Shown: positions 9,534-17,420 of the stretch, piece after piece | Layout: each line of letters starts with the position of its first letter | How positions within the stretch are numbered: the first letter of the stretch is position 1 | Origin: Paenibacillus glycanilyticus NBRC 16618 | GTDB lineage: Bacteria; Bacillota; Bacilli; Paenibacillales; Paenibacillaceae | NCBI RefSeq assembly: GCF_004000805.1 | Contig: NZ_BILY01000022.1 | Span: forward strand, 1 to 64,000 | Length of the DNA stretch: 64,000 bases | Direction: 5' to 3' | The notes under the pieces: generated by a model | Told to the model about the DNA's origin: nothing | Database searches by the model: none | What the model saw: only the letters and a program-made list of their open reading frames with translations | Position numbers and translations under genes: made by a program

Positions 9534-10306
9534 CAGGCGATAACCCCTCTCCGGACCAGCCTCATGCTATGCCAGATGAAGAAACCGCTCAAGAGAAACA
9601 GGGCTATGCTATACGCATACAGCTTTGCCATTGTCCAATCCAAATCCGGCGCGGCAATCTGAGCGTTCAGAATATGCCTCATGATCCACCCCGCGGCAAT
9701 GACGAGAATGATGTACCAATGCCGTCTGCCCCGTTCGCACAGGAACGCATAATAGAGTCCGGTTGCCAGGCTTACAAGCATGCTGACCGAAGCCACCCAG
9801 CCGCTGATGCTAATGGGCAATAAAACCTTCAGGAAGTTGGATCGGATAAAAGCGAGGAACAACCCGTTATGCATCACGAACCTGCCATCCGCATAGCTGC
9901 CGATATGACTCGCATACGCCGAGTACCCCCAGCGGATCGCCAGCAAATGCCCCGCAAAAAGCAGCAGCAGCCCGATCGTAAAAGATATCAGATTGCTCCA
10001 ATAAAACGCCTCGCGCTTTACCGGAAGGGTCAAGTACGTATAGATGCTTTTGCTTCCCCAATAAGCATTGTACTGCTTCACGAGAAAATAAACGCAGAAC
10101 ACGGCAATAAACGCGAACAACGCCGTCTTGCAGCCGGTTGTAGCATACAAGCTCTCGAATCTTGGATGAACGGAATTTTCGTTTAATTTCTCCACCGCGG
10201 ATTGCAGCAGAAGATACGGCGTCACGATCATCCCCGCCGTCAGAATCAACAAAACGGGCAGCATGGACGCGAATTGAATATTAAGCAGCCGGTACAAACC
10301 TTTCAT
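9533..10306 (-). CDS. ABC transporter permease (ABC-2-like membrane protein)
   Basis: 257-residue integral membrane protein with about six hydrophobic segments (MLPVLLILTAGMIVTPYLLL; FAFIAVFCVYFLV; FTIGLLLLFAGHLLAI; SVSMLVSLATGLYYAFLC; WYIILVIAAGWIM; YSIALFLLSGFFIWH). It contains the segment YLTLPVKREAFYWSNLI typical of ABC-2 permeases that work with YtrB-like ATPases. AGGAGG precedes the ATG. The operator palindrome at 10321-10340 ends just upstream of this RBS, so expression of this gene and those downstream can be controlled separately from the regulator gene. Confidence 0.82.
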   Translation of the reverse strand: MKGLYRLLNIQFASMLPVLLILTAGMIVTPYLLLQSAVEKLNENSVHPRFESLYATTGCKTALFAFIAVFCVYFLVKQYNAYWGSKSIYTYLTLPVKREAFYWSNLISFTIGLLLLFAGHLLAIRWGYSAYASHIGSYADGRFVMHNGLFLAFIRSNFLKVLLPISISGWVASVSMLVSLATGLYYAFLCERGRRHWYIILVIAAGWIMRHILNAQIAAPDLDWTMAKLYAYSIALFLLSGFFIWHSMRLVRRGVIA

Positions 10307-10320
10307 TTGCCAGCACCTCC

Positions 10321-10340
10321 TGTATTAATCGACTAATACA
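10321..10340 (-). promoter_or_regulatory. second copy of GntR operator palindrome, in front of the permease gene
   Basis: TGTATTA-ATCGAC-TAATACA, a perfect 7-bp inverted repeat, lies 14 bases upstream of the permease ATG and touches its AGGAGG. It matches the palindrome at 10756-10775 base for base in both arms, with the same 6-bp spacing. A -10-like ATTAAT falls inside it on the minus strand, but no good -35 is visible, so it may control an internal promoter or act as a roadblock. Confidence 0.7.
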
Positions 10341-10357
10341 ATGACTCTATAAAAAAC

Positions 10358-10738
10358 TTACTCCCACAACTCCGTTAGAAGCTCCACGGTTTTCTTGAAC
10401 GAGAGATTCGCTTCCTTGGCTTCCGCGATAAACGCCGCCACCATTTCCTTGGTCAGCTCGGTTTCGATCCGGCCGTATATCTCATCGTCCAGATAAATCA
10501 CGCTTCCCGTAGTGCTGCTCGTTCGGACGTAGCCTTCATCCTCCATCAGCTTAAACGCCTTCTGAACGGTGTTCGGATTAATGTTCAGCTGCATCGCGAT
10601 ATCCCTTCTCGAAGGAAGCTTATCGCCGGATACGGCCCATTTTAGCAAAATACGCCGTTTCACATGCAGGGCAATCTGCATATAGACCGGCATTTTATTA
10701 TTCAACTGCAAATCCTGAAACGTCAGCAATACCCTCAC
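10358..10738 (-). CDS. GntR-family transcriptional regulator (YtrA subfamily)
   Basis: Short GntR regulator of 126 residues, with the winged HTH at residues 17-80 (LPSRRDIAMQLNINPNTVQK, LMEDEGYVRT) and only a short helical C-terminal tail. This is the YtrA architecture, which lacks a large effector domain. The start is taken as GTG at 10738. AGGAGG is only 3 nt before it, so the TTG three codons downstream is an alternative. The identical operators upstream of this gene and of the permease gene point to negative autoregulation and control of the exporter. Confidence 0.88.
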   Translation of the reverse strand: MRVLLTFQDLQLNNKMPVYMQIALHVKRRILLKWAVSGDKLPSRRDIAMQLNINPNTVQKAFKLMEDEGYVRTSSTTGSVIYLDDEIYGRIETELTKEMVAAFIAEAKEANLSFKKTVELLTELWE

Positions 10739-10755
10739 CTGCCTCCTGCTATGAC

Positions 10756-10787
10756 TGTATTATGGCAGTAATACAATGAGTTGACAA
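10756..10787 (-). promoter_or_regulatory. promoter and operator of the GntR/ABC operon
   Basis: On the minus strand TTGTCA (10782-10787), a 17-bp spacer and CATAAT (10759-10764) form a sigma-A-type promoter. The palindrome TGTATTA-N6-TAATACA (10756-10775) covers the -10 and part of the spacer, the expected place for a repressor. Confidence 0.75.
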
Positions 10788-10813
10788 GGGGCACTTGGAG
10801 GTTATCTTCCTCA

Positions 10814-10843
10814 TTGCAGTATTTTCGAGACATTTGTTACTAT
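10814..10843 (+). promoter_or_regulatory. likely sigma-A promoter of the FadR-type regulator
   Basis: TTGCAG (10814-10819), an 18-bp spacer and TACTAT (10838-10843), followed by AAAGGA and the ATG at 10873. Confidence 0.5.
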
Positions 10844-10872
10844 TAAACTAAAAACAGATAAAGGAATAGATC

Positions 10873-11526
10873 ATGATGTCTTCAACTTCTCTGGAAACGG
10901 TCGCTTATCGTGAAATTCGGGGGCGGATTATGCGCGCGGAATATATGCCCGGCTCCATGTTATCGGAAAATGAGCTTGCCGGACTGCTTGGCATGAGCCG
11001 GACCCCTATCCGTGCAGCCATCTCCCTGCTGGAGCGGGAAGGCCTTGTGGGAACCTTTCGCGGGCGGGGGGTCATGGTTAAGGAAGTGTCCGCCCATGAT
11101 TTCAGCGAAATGTATGAAGTTCTAGTCTCTATGCAGCTGTTCGCGCTGGACACGGCCTTAAAGCGCCAGCTTGCTTTCGATGTGGATACGATGCGCCAAT
11201 TACTCGAGCAGCAGCAGTTGGCATTGGAACAAAGCGATTACTACGGTTATTACAACCATACCCTTCTGTTCACCGAAGCGATTCTCCGGACGATTCATAA
11301 CGAGAGCATGCTGCAAATTATGGAGCTGTACCGCGGGCGGTATGTCTTCCATACCGTTGCCTATCGCAAAAAATATCCGCAATACCAGCCAAGCCGCTCC
11401 GTTCAAACGAACCGCCGGATTTACGAAGCGGTTAAGAACGGTGATATCGCAGCGGCCAAGGCCGCCGTCACGGAGCAATACGCCGATGTCCATGAGCAGT
11501 TCATCCTCGGCGGACTGATGAGATAG
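10873..11526 (+). CDS. GntR-family transcriptional regulator, FadR/FCD type
   Basis: 217-residue regulator. An N-terminal GntR winged HTH (YREIRGRIMRAEYMPGSMLS, ENELAGLLGMSRTPIRAAIS, EREGLV) is followed by an all-helical FCD ligand-binding domain (residues about 75-215, with conserved FHTVAYRKKYP and VKNGDIAAAKAAVTEQYADVH). Such proteins usually sense an organic acid or sugar-derived metabolite of the neighbouring pathway. It sits upstream of, and on the same strand as, the aminotransferase-aldolase-MFS-kinase operon, from which a terminator separates it. It is probably that operon's regulator. Confidence 0.9.
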   Translation: MMSSTSLETVAYREIRGRIMRAEYMPGSMLSENELAGLLGMSRTPIRAAISLLEREGLVGTFRGRGVMVKEVSAHDFSEMYEVLVSMQLFALDTALKRQLAFDVDTMRQLLEQQQLALEQSDYYGYYNHTLLFTEAILRTIHNESMLQIMELYRGRYVFHTVAYRKKYPQYQPSRSVQTNRRIYEAVKNGDIAAAKAAVTEQYADVHEQFILGGLMR

Positions 11527-11532
11527 ACGCGT

Positions 11533-11565
11533 AAACCGGAAGCCTTAACGGCCTCCGGTTTTTTT
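11533..11565 (+). terminator. rho-independent terminator of the FadR-type gene
   Basis: AAACCGGAAGCC / GGCCTCCGGTTT with one mismatch, followed by T7. Confidence 0.8.
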
Positions 11566-11805
11566 ATTTCTTTTACAAATATTCAACCTTTCGATTACAC
11601 ACAACAAATTGCTTATCGGCATATGGTATTATTTTTCGATTATGAAGAAACCCTTGGTAATCGTTACTTAGTAGAAAAGCATTAATTCTATTAAATATTT
11701 TTGTGAGATATTACCTAAACTGGTTCCTTCTTGCGAACCGTTTATATATACTTGATTTATAATTTCTCTGCCCTTTGCGTGACCACTATCTGTAGGAGGG
11801 TACAT
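11566..11805 (+). promoter_or_regulatory. leader/control region of the aminotransferase-aldolase-kinase operon
   Basis: An AT-rich gap of 240 bases with no gene. Two copies of TTTCGATTA (11589-11597 and 11634-11642, 45 bases apart) and the short palindrome GTAA-TCG-TTAC (near 11657-11667) are possible operators for the FadR-type regulator. TATACT (11747-11752) and TATAAT (11758-11763) are -10-like, but neither has a good -35 at the right distance, which suggests an activated or weak promoter. The leader ends in TAGGAGGG before the ATG at 11806. Confidence 0.4.
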
Positions 11806-13284
11806 ATGGAGAGGACTTTTTCGATTTCCCGCTACCCCGATGTAAAGGCCGTGACAAGCCAGCTGGACCGGCTCATTGATCAGCCGATTTATTCGATTAT
11901 ACCCGCTGCTTTGAAGAAATACGAAGAGGATTATTTTGAAGCGAAATGCGCGAAATCGAAAGAGATGATAGACGTTGCCAAGGAGATTATACCCGGCGGC
12001 GTCCAGCATAACCTGGCCTTTAACTATCCGTTCCCCCTTGTATTTACGAAAGCCGAAGGCGCTTACCTCTATGATGCCGACGGCAACCGTTATTATGATT
12101 TTCTCCAGGCCGGCGGCCCGACGGTGCTCGGAAGCAACCCGCCCGAGGTGCGCCGGAAGGTCATCGAGCTGCTGAACGATTGCGGCCCCTCCACCGGACT
12201 TTTCCACGAATACGAATATAAACTAGGCAAAAAAATTGCCGACAGCATCGACTCCGTCGAAATGTTCCGCATGCTGGGCTCCGGCACGGAAGCCTGCATG
12301 GCGGCTATCCGCGTGGCGCGTCTGGCAACCAAGAAGAAAAAGATTATCAAGATGGGCGGCGCTTATCATGGCTGGAGCGACCAGCTGGCCTACGGCATCC
12401 GCATCCCCGGCTCCAAATGGACGCAAGCGCAGGGCGTTCCTCGTTATATCTTCAAGCATACCCAGGAGTTTTTCCCGAACGATCTGAAGGATCTGGAACG
12501 AAAGCTCCGCTTCAATCAGCTGCGCGGCGGCACGGCAGCCGTCCTGATCGAGCCGGTTGGACCGGAGAGCGGCACAAGGCCGGTTGACCCGGATTTCAAT
12601 AAAGGCGTGGAGCAGCTCTGCCGCAAATACGGCGCCCTTCTTATTTTCGACGAGGTGGTTACGGCCTTCCGTATCGGAATGTCCGGTGCGCAGGGCTATT
12701 ACGGGGTATCGCCGGATCTGACGGTCTTCGGCAAAGTCGTTGCCGGAGGTTATCCGGGGGCTGGCGGCCTTGGCGGCAAGAAGGAATACATGAAATATTT
12801 GTCCGCGGGCATTGAAGCCGGAAGCAAGCATAAGAAGGCGCTAATCGGCGGTACGATGGCAGCCAATCCGCTCAGCTGCGTAGCCGGCTACTATACGTTA
12901 TGCGAGATTGAACGGACGAACGCGATCCCGAGATCCGGCCGGATGGCCGACCGGCTGACCGAAGGACTGCAGGCTTTAATCGGCAAATACAAGCTGCCTT
13001 TTGTCGCTTTTAACCAAGGCTCGATCTGCCACCTCGAGACGGTAGGCACGATGCATTTTTCCATCAACTGGTCGAAGCCTTGGCAAATTCCGAAGGTATT
13101 GTCGGAGACGTCCAAACGGAAAAGAGAGATGGAGCATATGGGCGCGGCCTACATGGCCGAAGGGATCGTAACTCTGGCAGGCAGCCGGCTGTACACCAGC
13201 GGGGCTTACACGGAAGAAATGATTGACGACGTCCTTGTCCGCTTTGACCGTATTTTCAGCCATGTAGCCTTATTGGAGGGATAA
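11806..13284 (+). CDS. class III (glutamate-1-semialdehyde aminomutase-like) PLP-dependent enzyme
   Basis: 492-residue fold-type I PLP enzyme of the class III aminotransferase family, closest in motifs to glutamate-1-semialdehyde 2,1-aminomutase. Visible: GSGTEACMAAIRVAR (phosphate-binding loop), GGAYHGWSDQ, LIFDEVVTAFR (Asp for the pyridine N), and FGKVVAGGYPGAG, whose Lys is the predicted Schiff-base residue. The start is the ATG at 11806 with TAGGAGGG; a frame opening at 11731 would add an unlikely tail. Haem-pathway GSAM is about 430 residues; this protein has about 60 extra at the N terminus, and its context (aldolase, carrier, sugar kinase) speaks against haem synthesis. Likely a transaminase or aminomutase of a catabolic pathway. 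Confidence 0.85.
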   Translation: MERTFSISRYPDVKAVTSQLDRLIDQPIYSIIPAALKKYEEDYFEAKCAKSKEMIDVAKEIIPGGVQHNLAFNYPFPLVFTKAEGAYLYDADGNRYYDFLQAGGPTVLGSNPPEVRRKVIELLNDCGPSTGLFHEYEYKLGKKIADSIDSVEMFRMLGSGTEACMAAIRVARLATKKKKIIKMGGAYHGWSDQLAYGIRIPGSKWTQAQGVPRYIFKHTQEFFPNDLKDLERKLRFNQLRGGTAAVLIEPVGPESGTRPVDPDFNKGVEQLCRKYGALLIFDEVVTAFRIGMSGAQGYYGVSPDLTVFGKVVAGGYPGAGGLGGKKEYMKYLSAGIEAGSKHKKALIGGTMAANPLSCVAGYYTLCEIERTNAIPRSGRMADRLTEGLQALIGKYKLPFVAFNQGSICHLETVGTMHFSINWSKPWQIPKVLSETSKRKREMEHMGAAYMAEGIVTLAGSRLYTSGAYTEEMIDDVLVRFDRIFSHVALLEG

Positions 13285-13289
13285 TTAGG

Positions 13290-14474
13290 ATGCCCGTGAC
13301 AGCTACCGAGGAAGCGAAGCAACGTGTTATCGAAGCCGGAATCAAGCTGATGGAAACCGGTCTGATTGCCCGCACCTGGGGAAACGTAAGCCACCGCATC
13401 GAGGGCGGCCGGTTCGTCATTACGCCAAGCGGCCGGGATTACCGCTCGCTAACGCCGGAGGATATCGTTACCGTACAAATCTCCGATTGCAGCTATAGCG
13501 GCAATATCAAGCCTTCCTCCGAGAAAGGCGTGCATGCCGAGGTCTACAAACGTTTTCCCAATGCCCATTTCGTCATCCATACTCATCAGGAGTATGCATC
13601 CGTCATCAGCGCCTGCAAGGTGGATGCCGTTCCGATTACCGGCGGCATGCTGGCAGGACAGGTATTATGCGGGGCTTACGCGCTCCCGAGTACCAAGAAG
13701 CTGCAGCGCAACGTTGCTAAAGCGCTTACTCTTACCACCAACAAAGCGATTATCATGAAAAACCACGGTGCCGTCTGTTACGGCGCCAACGATACCGAAG
13801 CCTTCGAAGCGGCCCTGCAGCTGGATCAGGCTTGCCGTCAATATATCGAGGGTACTTACAAAAGCTTGACTGGCGAGCAAGAAGCCGATGCGGCCGCGTT
13901 AAGCCGGTTTGCGCTTGGGCTGAGCTACTCTTCCCCGGAACCTGCTTCCCGGATGCTGTATCACAGCAGAAGGACCGAGGATGGTTTCCTGCTGTATGAC
14001 GATTCCGGCTCCGAGCTCCTTGTCCGGTATGACGAGCTGGATGCCGCCATGTCGGAAGAAGCCTGGGTCTACCAGCAAATCTACCGTACGCATAATCAGA
14101 TTAACCATATTCGCTGGAGCGGCATTCCGGAGATTACGGCATTGTCCCAGACCGGGCAGCCGCTGAAGCCGCTGCTTGACGACTTTGCCCAGCTGATCGG
14201 CACCTCGGCAAGAAACGCTGCGCTCTCCCCTTCCGAGGTAACCGCTGCTCTCAAAAGTTCCTCAGCCGTGCTGATCCGCGGAAAGGGCGCTTTATGCTGC
14301 GGCGCTACCTATGACGATGCTCTAGCCGTAGGCATGGTTTTAGAGAAAAACGGCAAGGCCCATATCGGAGCTAAGCTGCTTGGCCAAGTCAAACCTATAC
14401 ATTACCTGGAAAGCCTGTTAATGCGATTGGTGTATTTGAAAAAATATTCGAAGCAGGCTGCAGCGAGCTCCTAG
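13290..14474 (+). CDS. class II aldolase/adducin-family protein with a second degenerate aldolase-like half
   Basis: 394-residue protein. Residues 1-205 form a complete class II aldolase/epimerase domain: TWGNVSHR, ITPSGRDY, SSEKGVHAEVY (catalytic Glu), FVIHTHQEYA (zinc His pair) and IMKNHGAVCYG (third His). After a linker, residues about 245-385 repeat the later part of the fold (VLIRGKGALCCGATYDDAL beside the first-half NHGAVCYGANDTEA) but lack the HTH zinc ligands, so this half is probably structural. ATG at 13290, with GGAGGG overlapping the end of the aminotransferase gene; the gap is 5 nt, so they are cotranscribed. Family members cleave sugar phosphates or decarboxylate oxo-tetronate phosphates. 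Substrate unknown. Confidence 0.83.
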   Translation: MPVTATEEAKQRVIEAGIKLMETGLIARTWGNVSHRIEGGRFVITPSGRDYRSLTPEDIVTVQISDCSYSGNIKPSSEKGVHAEVYKRFPNAHFVIHTHQEYASVISACKVDAVPITGGMLAGQVLCGAYALPSTKKLQRNVAKALTLTTNKAIIMKNHGAVCYGANDTEAFEAALQLDQACRQYIEGTYKSLTGEQEADAAALSRFALGLSYSSPEPASRMLYHSRRTEDGFLLYDDSGSELLVRYDELDAAMSEEAWVYQQIYRTHNQINHIRWSGIPEITALSQTGQPLKPLLDDFAQLIGTSARNAALSPSEVTAALKSSSAVLIRGKGALCCGATYDDALAVGMVLEKNGKAHIGAKLLGQVKPIHYLESLLMRLVYLKKYSKQAAASS

Positions 14475-14510
14475 CCGAAAGGTGGAATTGTTATTAAAAG
14501 AATCTTCCTC

Positions 14511-15719
14511 ATGAAATGGATCATTCTTTTATCGATCGTCCCGGTTATCGTATCGACCGAAATGATGTGGCTCTCCCTCGCGCCAATCTCGAGCTTGGCG
14601 GAAGACTATTACGGCGTTGGCAGCATGTCCGTCACGTTATGCTCCATGAGCTTTATGATCATGTTTATCTTATTCTCCATGCCCGCCTCTTGGGTCATAG
14701 ACAAATGGGGCTACAAAGCTTCCCTTCTGATCGGCGCAGGTCTGACTGCCGTATTTAGCTTATTGCGCGCCATGTATGCGGAGGATTTTACGCTTGTCCT
14801 GATCTTTCAGTTCATTCTGGCGATCGGCCAGCCCTTCCTGCTTAATATCGCTACGAAAGTAGCCTCGGACTGGTTCCCGCTTCGGGAGAGATCAACGGCA
14901 GCCGGCATTCTGACGCTTGCCCAGTATATCGGATTTATCGTTCCGATGGCGCTTGCTCCCGCAATCGCGGAAGCTTCCGGCATCCCCGGCCTGTTTATGT
15001 GGTTCGCGGCGTTTGCCCTTGCTGCCGCAGGTCTCGCCGCTGCGTTTGTTTTCGTGAAACCTCCCGCATCCCTGCCCAATTCCGCCCCCCGACAAGAGGT
15101 ATTACGCTTCCAATCGATTGGTCTGCTCATCGAGAACAAAAGCTATTTTCTTATCCTGCTCGTCAGCTTTATCTGCATCGGCATCTTCAACACGATTCTT
15201 ACCCTGCTGGAAACGATCCTTACTCCCCGGGGATTTACATCCGAGGAAGCCGGACTTGTTGGCGCCGTATTTATTGTCGCCGGGATTATTGGCGCAATTG
15301 CTCTGCCGATCCTGTCGGATAGACACCGGATTCGGGCGCCTTTTTTTATCGCGGCCATTACGCTGCTCATTCCTGCCTACTTGGGATTAACCTTTGCAGA
15401 ACAATTCGTTCCGGTAACCATTATTGCCGGACTTGCGGGCTTCGCCATTATGGGCGTTGCTCCGATCTTGTTCCAGCATGGCTCGGAGCTTGCTTATCCC
15501 GTTCGGGAAGGCACTTCGCTTGGCATGATTTTGCTGATGGGGCAGGTTTCCGGCATTGCTTTCGTTTATCTGTTTGAAGTTCTGAACGAAGCACTGGACT
15601 CTATCGTCTGGCCGATGCTGCTGTTTGTCGTGCTGACGGTCGCTTTGCTTCCCGTTACGCTGCGCATTCCGGAATCGGCCTACCAGGCCAAGGAGGAAGA
15701 TACCAATCAGTCCATGTAA
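14511..15719 (+). CDS. MFS transporter
   Basis: 402-residue carrier with about 12 hydrophobic segments (WIILLSIVPVIVSTEMMWLS at the start; LILLVSFICIGIFNTILTLL at the middle). It carries the MFS motif A-like stretch SWVIDKWGYKASL between TM2 and TM3. The start is uncertain: the ATG at 14511 has no close RBS, while AGGTGG (around 14480-14485) is 25 nt upstream and no standard codon lies at its proper distance in frame. Its place between aldolase and kinase genes suggests it imports the operon's substrate, with phosphorylation after entry by the FGGY kinase. Confidence 0.83.
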   Translation: MKWIILLSIVPVIVSTEMMWLSLAPISSLAEDYYGVGSMSVTLCSMSFMIMFILFSMPASWVIDKWGYKASLLIGAGLTAVFSLLRAMYAEDFTLVLIFQFILAIGQPFLLNIATKVASDWFPLRERSTAAGILTLAQYIGFIVPMALAPAIAEASGIPGLFMWFAAFALAAAGLAAAFVFVKPPASLPNSAPRQEVLRFQSIGLLIENKSYFLILLVSFICIGIFNTILTLLETILTPRGFTSEEAGLVGAVFIVAGIIGAIALPILSDRHRIRAPFFIAAITLLIPAYLGLTFAEQFVPVTIIAGLAGFAIMGVAPILFQHGSELAYPVREGTSLGMILLMGQVSGIAFVYLFEVLNEALDSIVWPMLLFVVLTVALLPVTLRIPESAYQAKEEDTNQSM

Positions 15720-15741
15720 AAGGTAAAGGCGGGTGCAGCAA

Positions 15742-17367
15742 ATGAGTGCTTACGTGCTCTCTTACGATATAGGAACCTCCGGTGTCAAAACATGTCTTTA
15801 CGAACTGTCCCCCTCCGTGTCGATTGTGGCCAGCGCTCTGCATGGCTATGAGCTTACGATTCTGGACAATGGCGGCGCGGAACAGGATCCGGCGGACTGG
15901 TGGCAGGCGATGAGGGTAACAACAAGGCAGGTGCTGGAGACGAGCAGCATCCCAGCCTCGCAGATTAGCGGCATCTCTTTTTGCGCCCAAATGCAAGGTC
16001 TAGTGCTTGTCGACGAACAAGGCGAGCCGGTCCGCAAAGCAATGAGCTACATGGATACCCGGGCTGCCGAGGAGCACCGCATAGGAATCAGGCATGGCAT
16101 TCAAATTGCCGGGGCCAATGTATTCAAGCTGCTTAAGTCGCTTGCAATCACCCGCGCCGTTCCGGCCAGCGTCAAGGATCCCGTCTGGAAATACCGGTGG
16201 GTGCAGCGGCATGAACCCGAGGTGTTCCGCCGCGTTCACAAGTGGCTGGACGTCAAGGAATATCTGCTCTTCAAATGTACGGGCGAATTTGTCATGACCG
16301 AGGACACCGCATATGCTACGCTGCTGTACGACGCGAGAAACAACCGGTTCAGCAAGGAAATGTGCCGGATGTTCGGCGTCCGGAACGAGCATTTTCCAAA
16401 GGTAATCCCGTCCACGGCAATGGCCGGATTATTAACCGCCGGGGCTGCCGCGGAGCTCGGGCTTACGGAGGGCACGCCCGTATTCGGCGGAGGAGGCGAT
16501 GCCTCTCTTATCGGCGTGGGAGCCGGTGCGGTTGCGGAAGGCGATACGCATATTTACCTGGGTACATCCGGCTGGGTATCGACGGTTGTGAACCGTCAGA
16601 TTATCGATGCGGGCAGCATGATCGCTTCCATTGTAGGAGCAAGGCCGAAGCATTATCATTATTTCTGCGAGCTGGAGACGGCGGGCAAATGCCTGGAATG
16701 GGTCAAAAACCATCTGGCCTTGGATGAAATCGGCATCTATTTGGAGAAAAAACAAGTATCCAACTCCCAGGAAACGATGTACCGCAGCCTGTACGATTAC
16801 ATGATGCATGCGATCAAAGACGTGCCCGCGGGCAGCAACGGCGTTATCTTTACGCCTTGGCTGCATGGCAACCGTTGTCCGTTTGAGGACGCGCACGCAC
16901 GGGGCTTGTTTTTCAATATCAGCATTGAAACGGGGAAAACCGAGCTCATTCATGCCGTGCTGGAAGGCATCTGTTACCATCTCCGGTGGCAGCTCGAAGC
17001 GCAAGACCGGAAGATTACGACCTCCCGGGCGATCCGTTTTGTCGGAGGCGGCGCGCTTGCCCCGCTTACCTGCCAGATCCTCGCCGATATTCTGGGACGG
17101 ACGATCGAGACGGTTGACAGTCCGCAAAATGCCGGCGCCATCGGGGCAGCCATTACCGCGGCCGTTGGACTTGGCATCGTTCCAGATCTGGACGCAGCCA
17201 AATCTTTCGTGCGGGTACGAGCCTCCTATACGCCCAATCCCCGGAACAAAGCTATCTATGATACGTACTTCGGGGTATTCAAGTCCTTGTACAGCCGAAA
17301 TAAAAAAGCATTTGGCATCCTAAATAATCTCAAAGGCGATTCAGATGTTTTTCATGCCTCGCTATGA
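15742..17367 (+). CDS. FGGY-family carbohydrate kinase (xylulokinase-like)
   Basis: 541-residue sugar/polyol kinase of the actin-like ATPase fold. Phosphate-1 motif YDIGTSGVKT at the N terminus; GISFCAQMQGLVL corresponds to the GQMHG loop of xylulokinases; GGGGDASLIGVGAG contains the catalytic Asp; LGTSGWV is phosphate-2; the C-terminal FVGGGALAPLTCQILADIL is the adenosine motif. ATG at 15742 chosen because AAAGGCGGG lies 8 nt before it; a GTG at 15733 is inside the RBS. Last gene of the operon. With the aldolase it recalls the kinase-then-aldolase order of fuculose and rhamnulose breakdown, but the true substrate is unknown. Confidence 0.87.
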   Translation: MSAYVLSYDIGTSGVKTCLYELSPSVSIVASALHGYELTILDNGGAEQDPADWWQAMRVTTRQVLETSSIPASQISGISFCAQMQGLVLVDEQGEPVRKAMSYMDTRAAEEHRIGIRHGIQIAGANVFKLLKSLAITRAVPASVKDPVWKYRWVQRHEPEVFRRVHKWLDVKEYLLFKCTGEFVMTEDTAYATLLYDARNNRFSKEMCRMFGVRNEHFPKVIPSTAMAGLLTAGAAAELGLTEGTPVFGGGGDASLIGVGAGAVAEGDTHIYLGTSGWVSTVVNRQIIDAGSMIASIVGARPKHYHYFCELETAGKCLEWVKNHLALDEIGIYLEKKQVSNSQETMYRSLYDYMMHAIKDVPAGSNGVIFTPWLHGNRCPFEDAHARGLFFNISIETGKTELIHAVLEGICYHLRWQLEAQDRKITTSRAIRFVGGGALAPLTCQILADILGRTIETVDSPQNAGAIGAAITAAVGLGIVPDLDAAKSFVRVRASYTPNPRNKAIYDTYFGVFKSLYSRNKKAFGILNNLKGDSDVFHASL

Positions 17368-17420
17368 TACAATACTTGAATTGACGGGCTTTACACATTT
17401 AGGAGGCTTTAAGAACAACT

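Noticed and set aside
11806..13284. Naming the class III PLP enzyme hemL
   Set aside because: It carries a long N-terminal extension and sits with aldolase, carrier and sugar kinase genes, not haem genes; a catabolic role is more likely.
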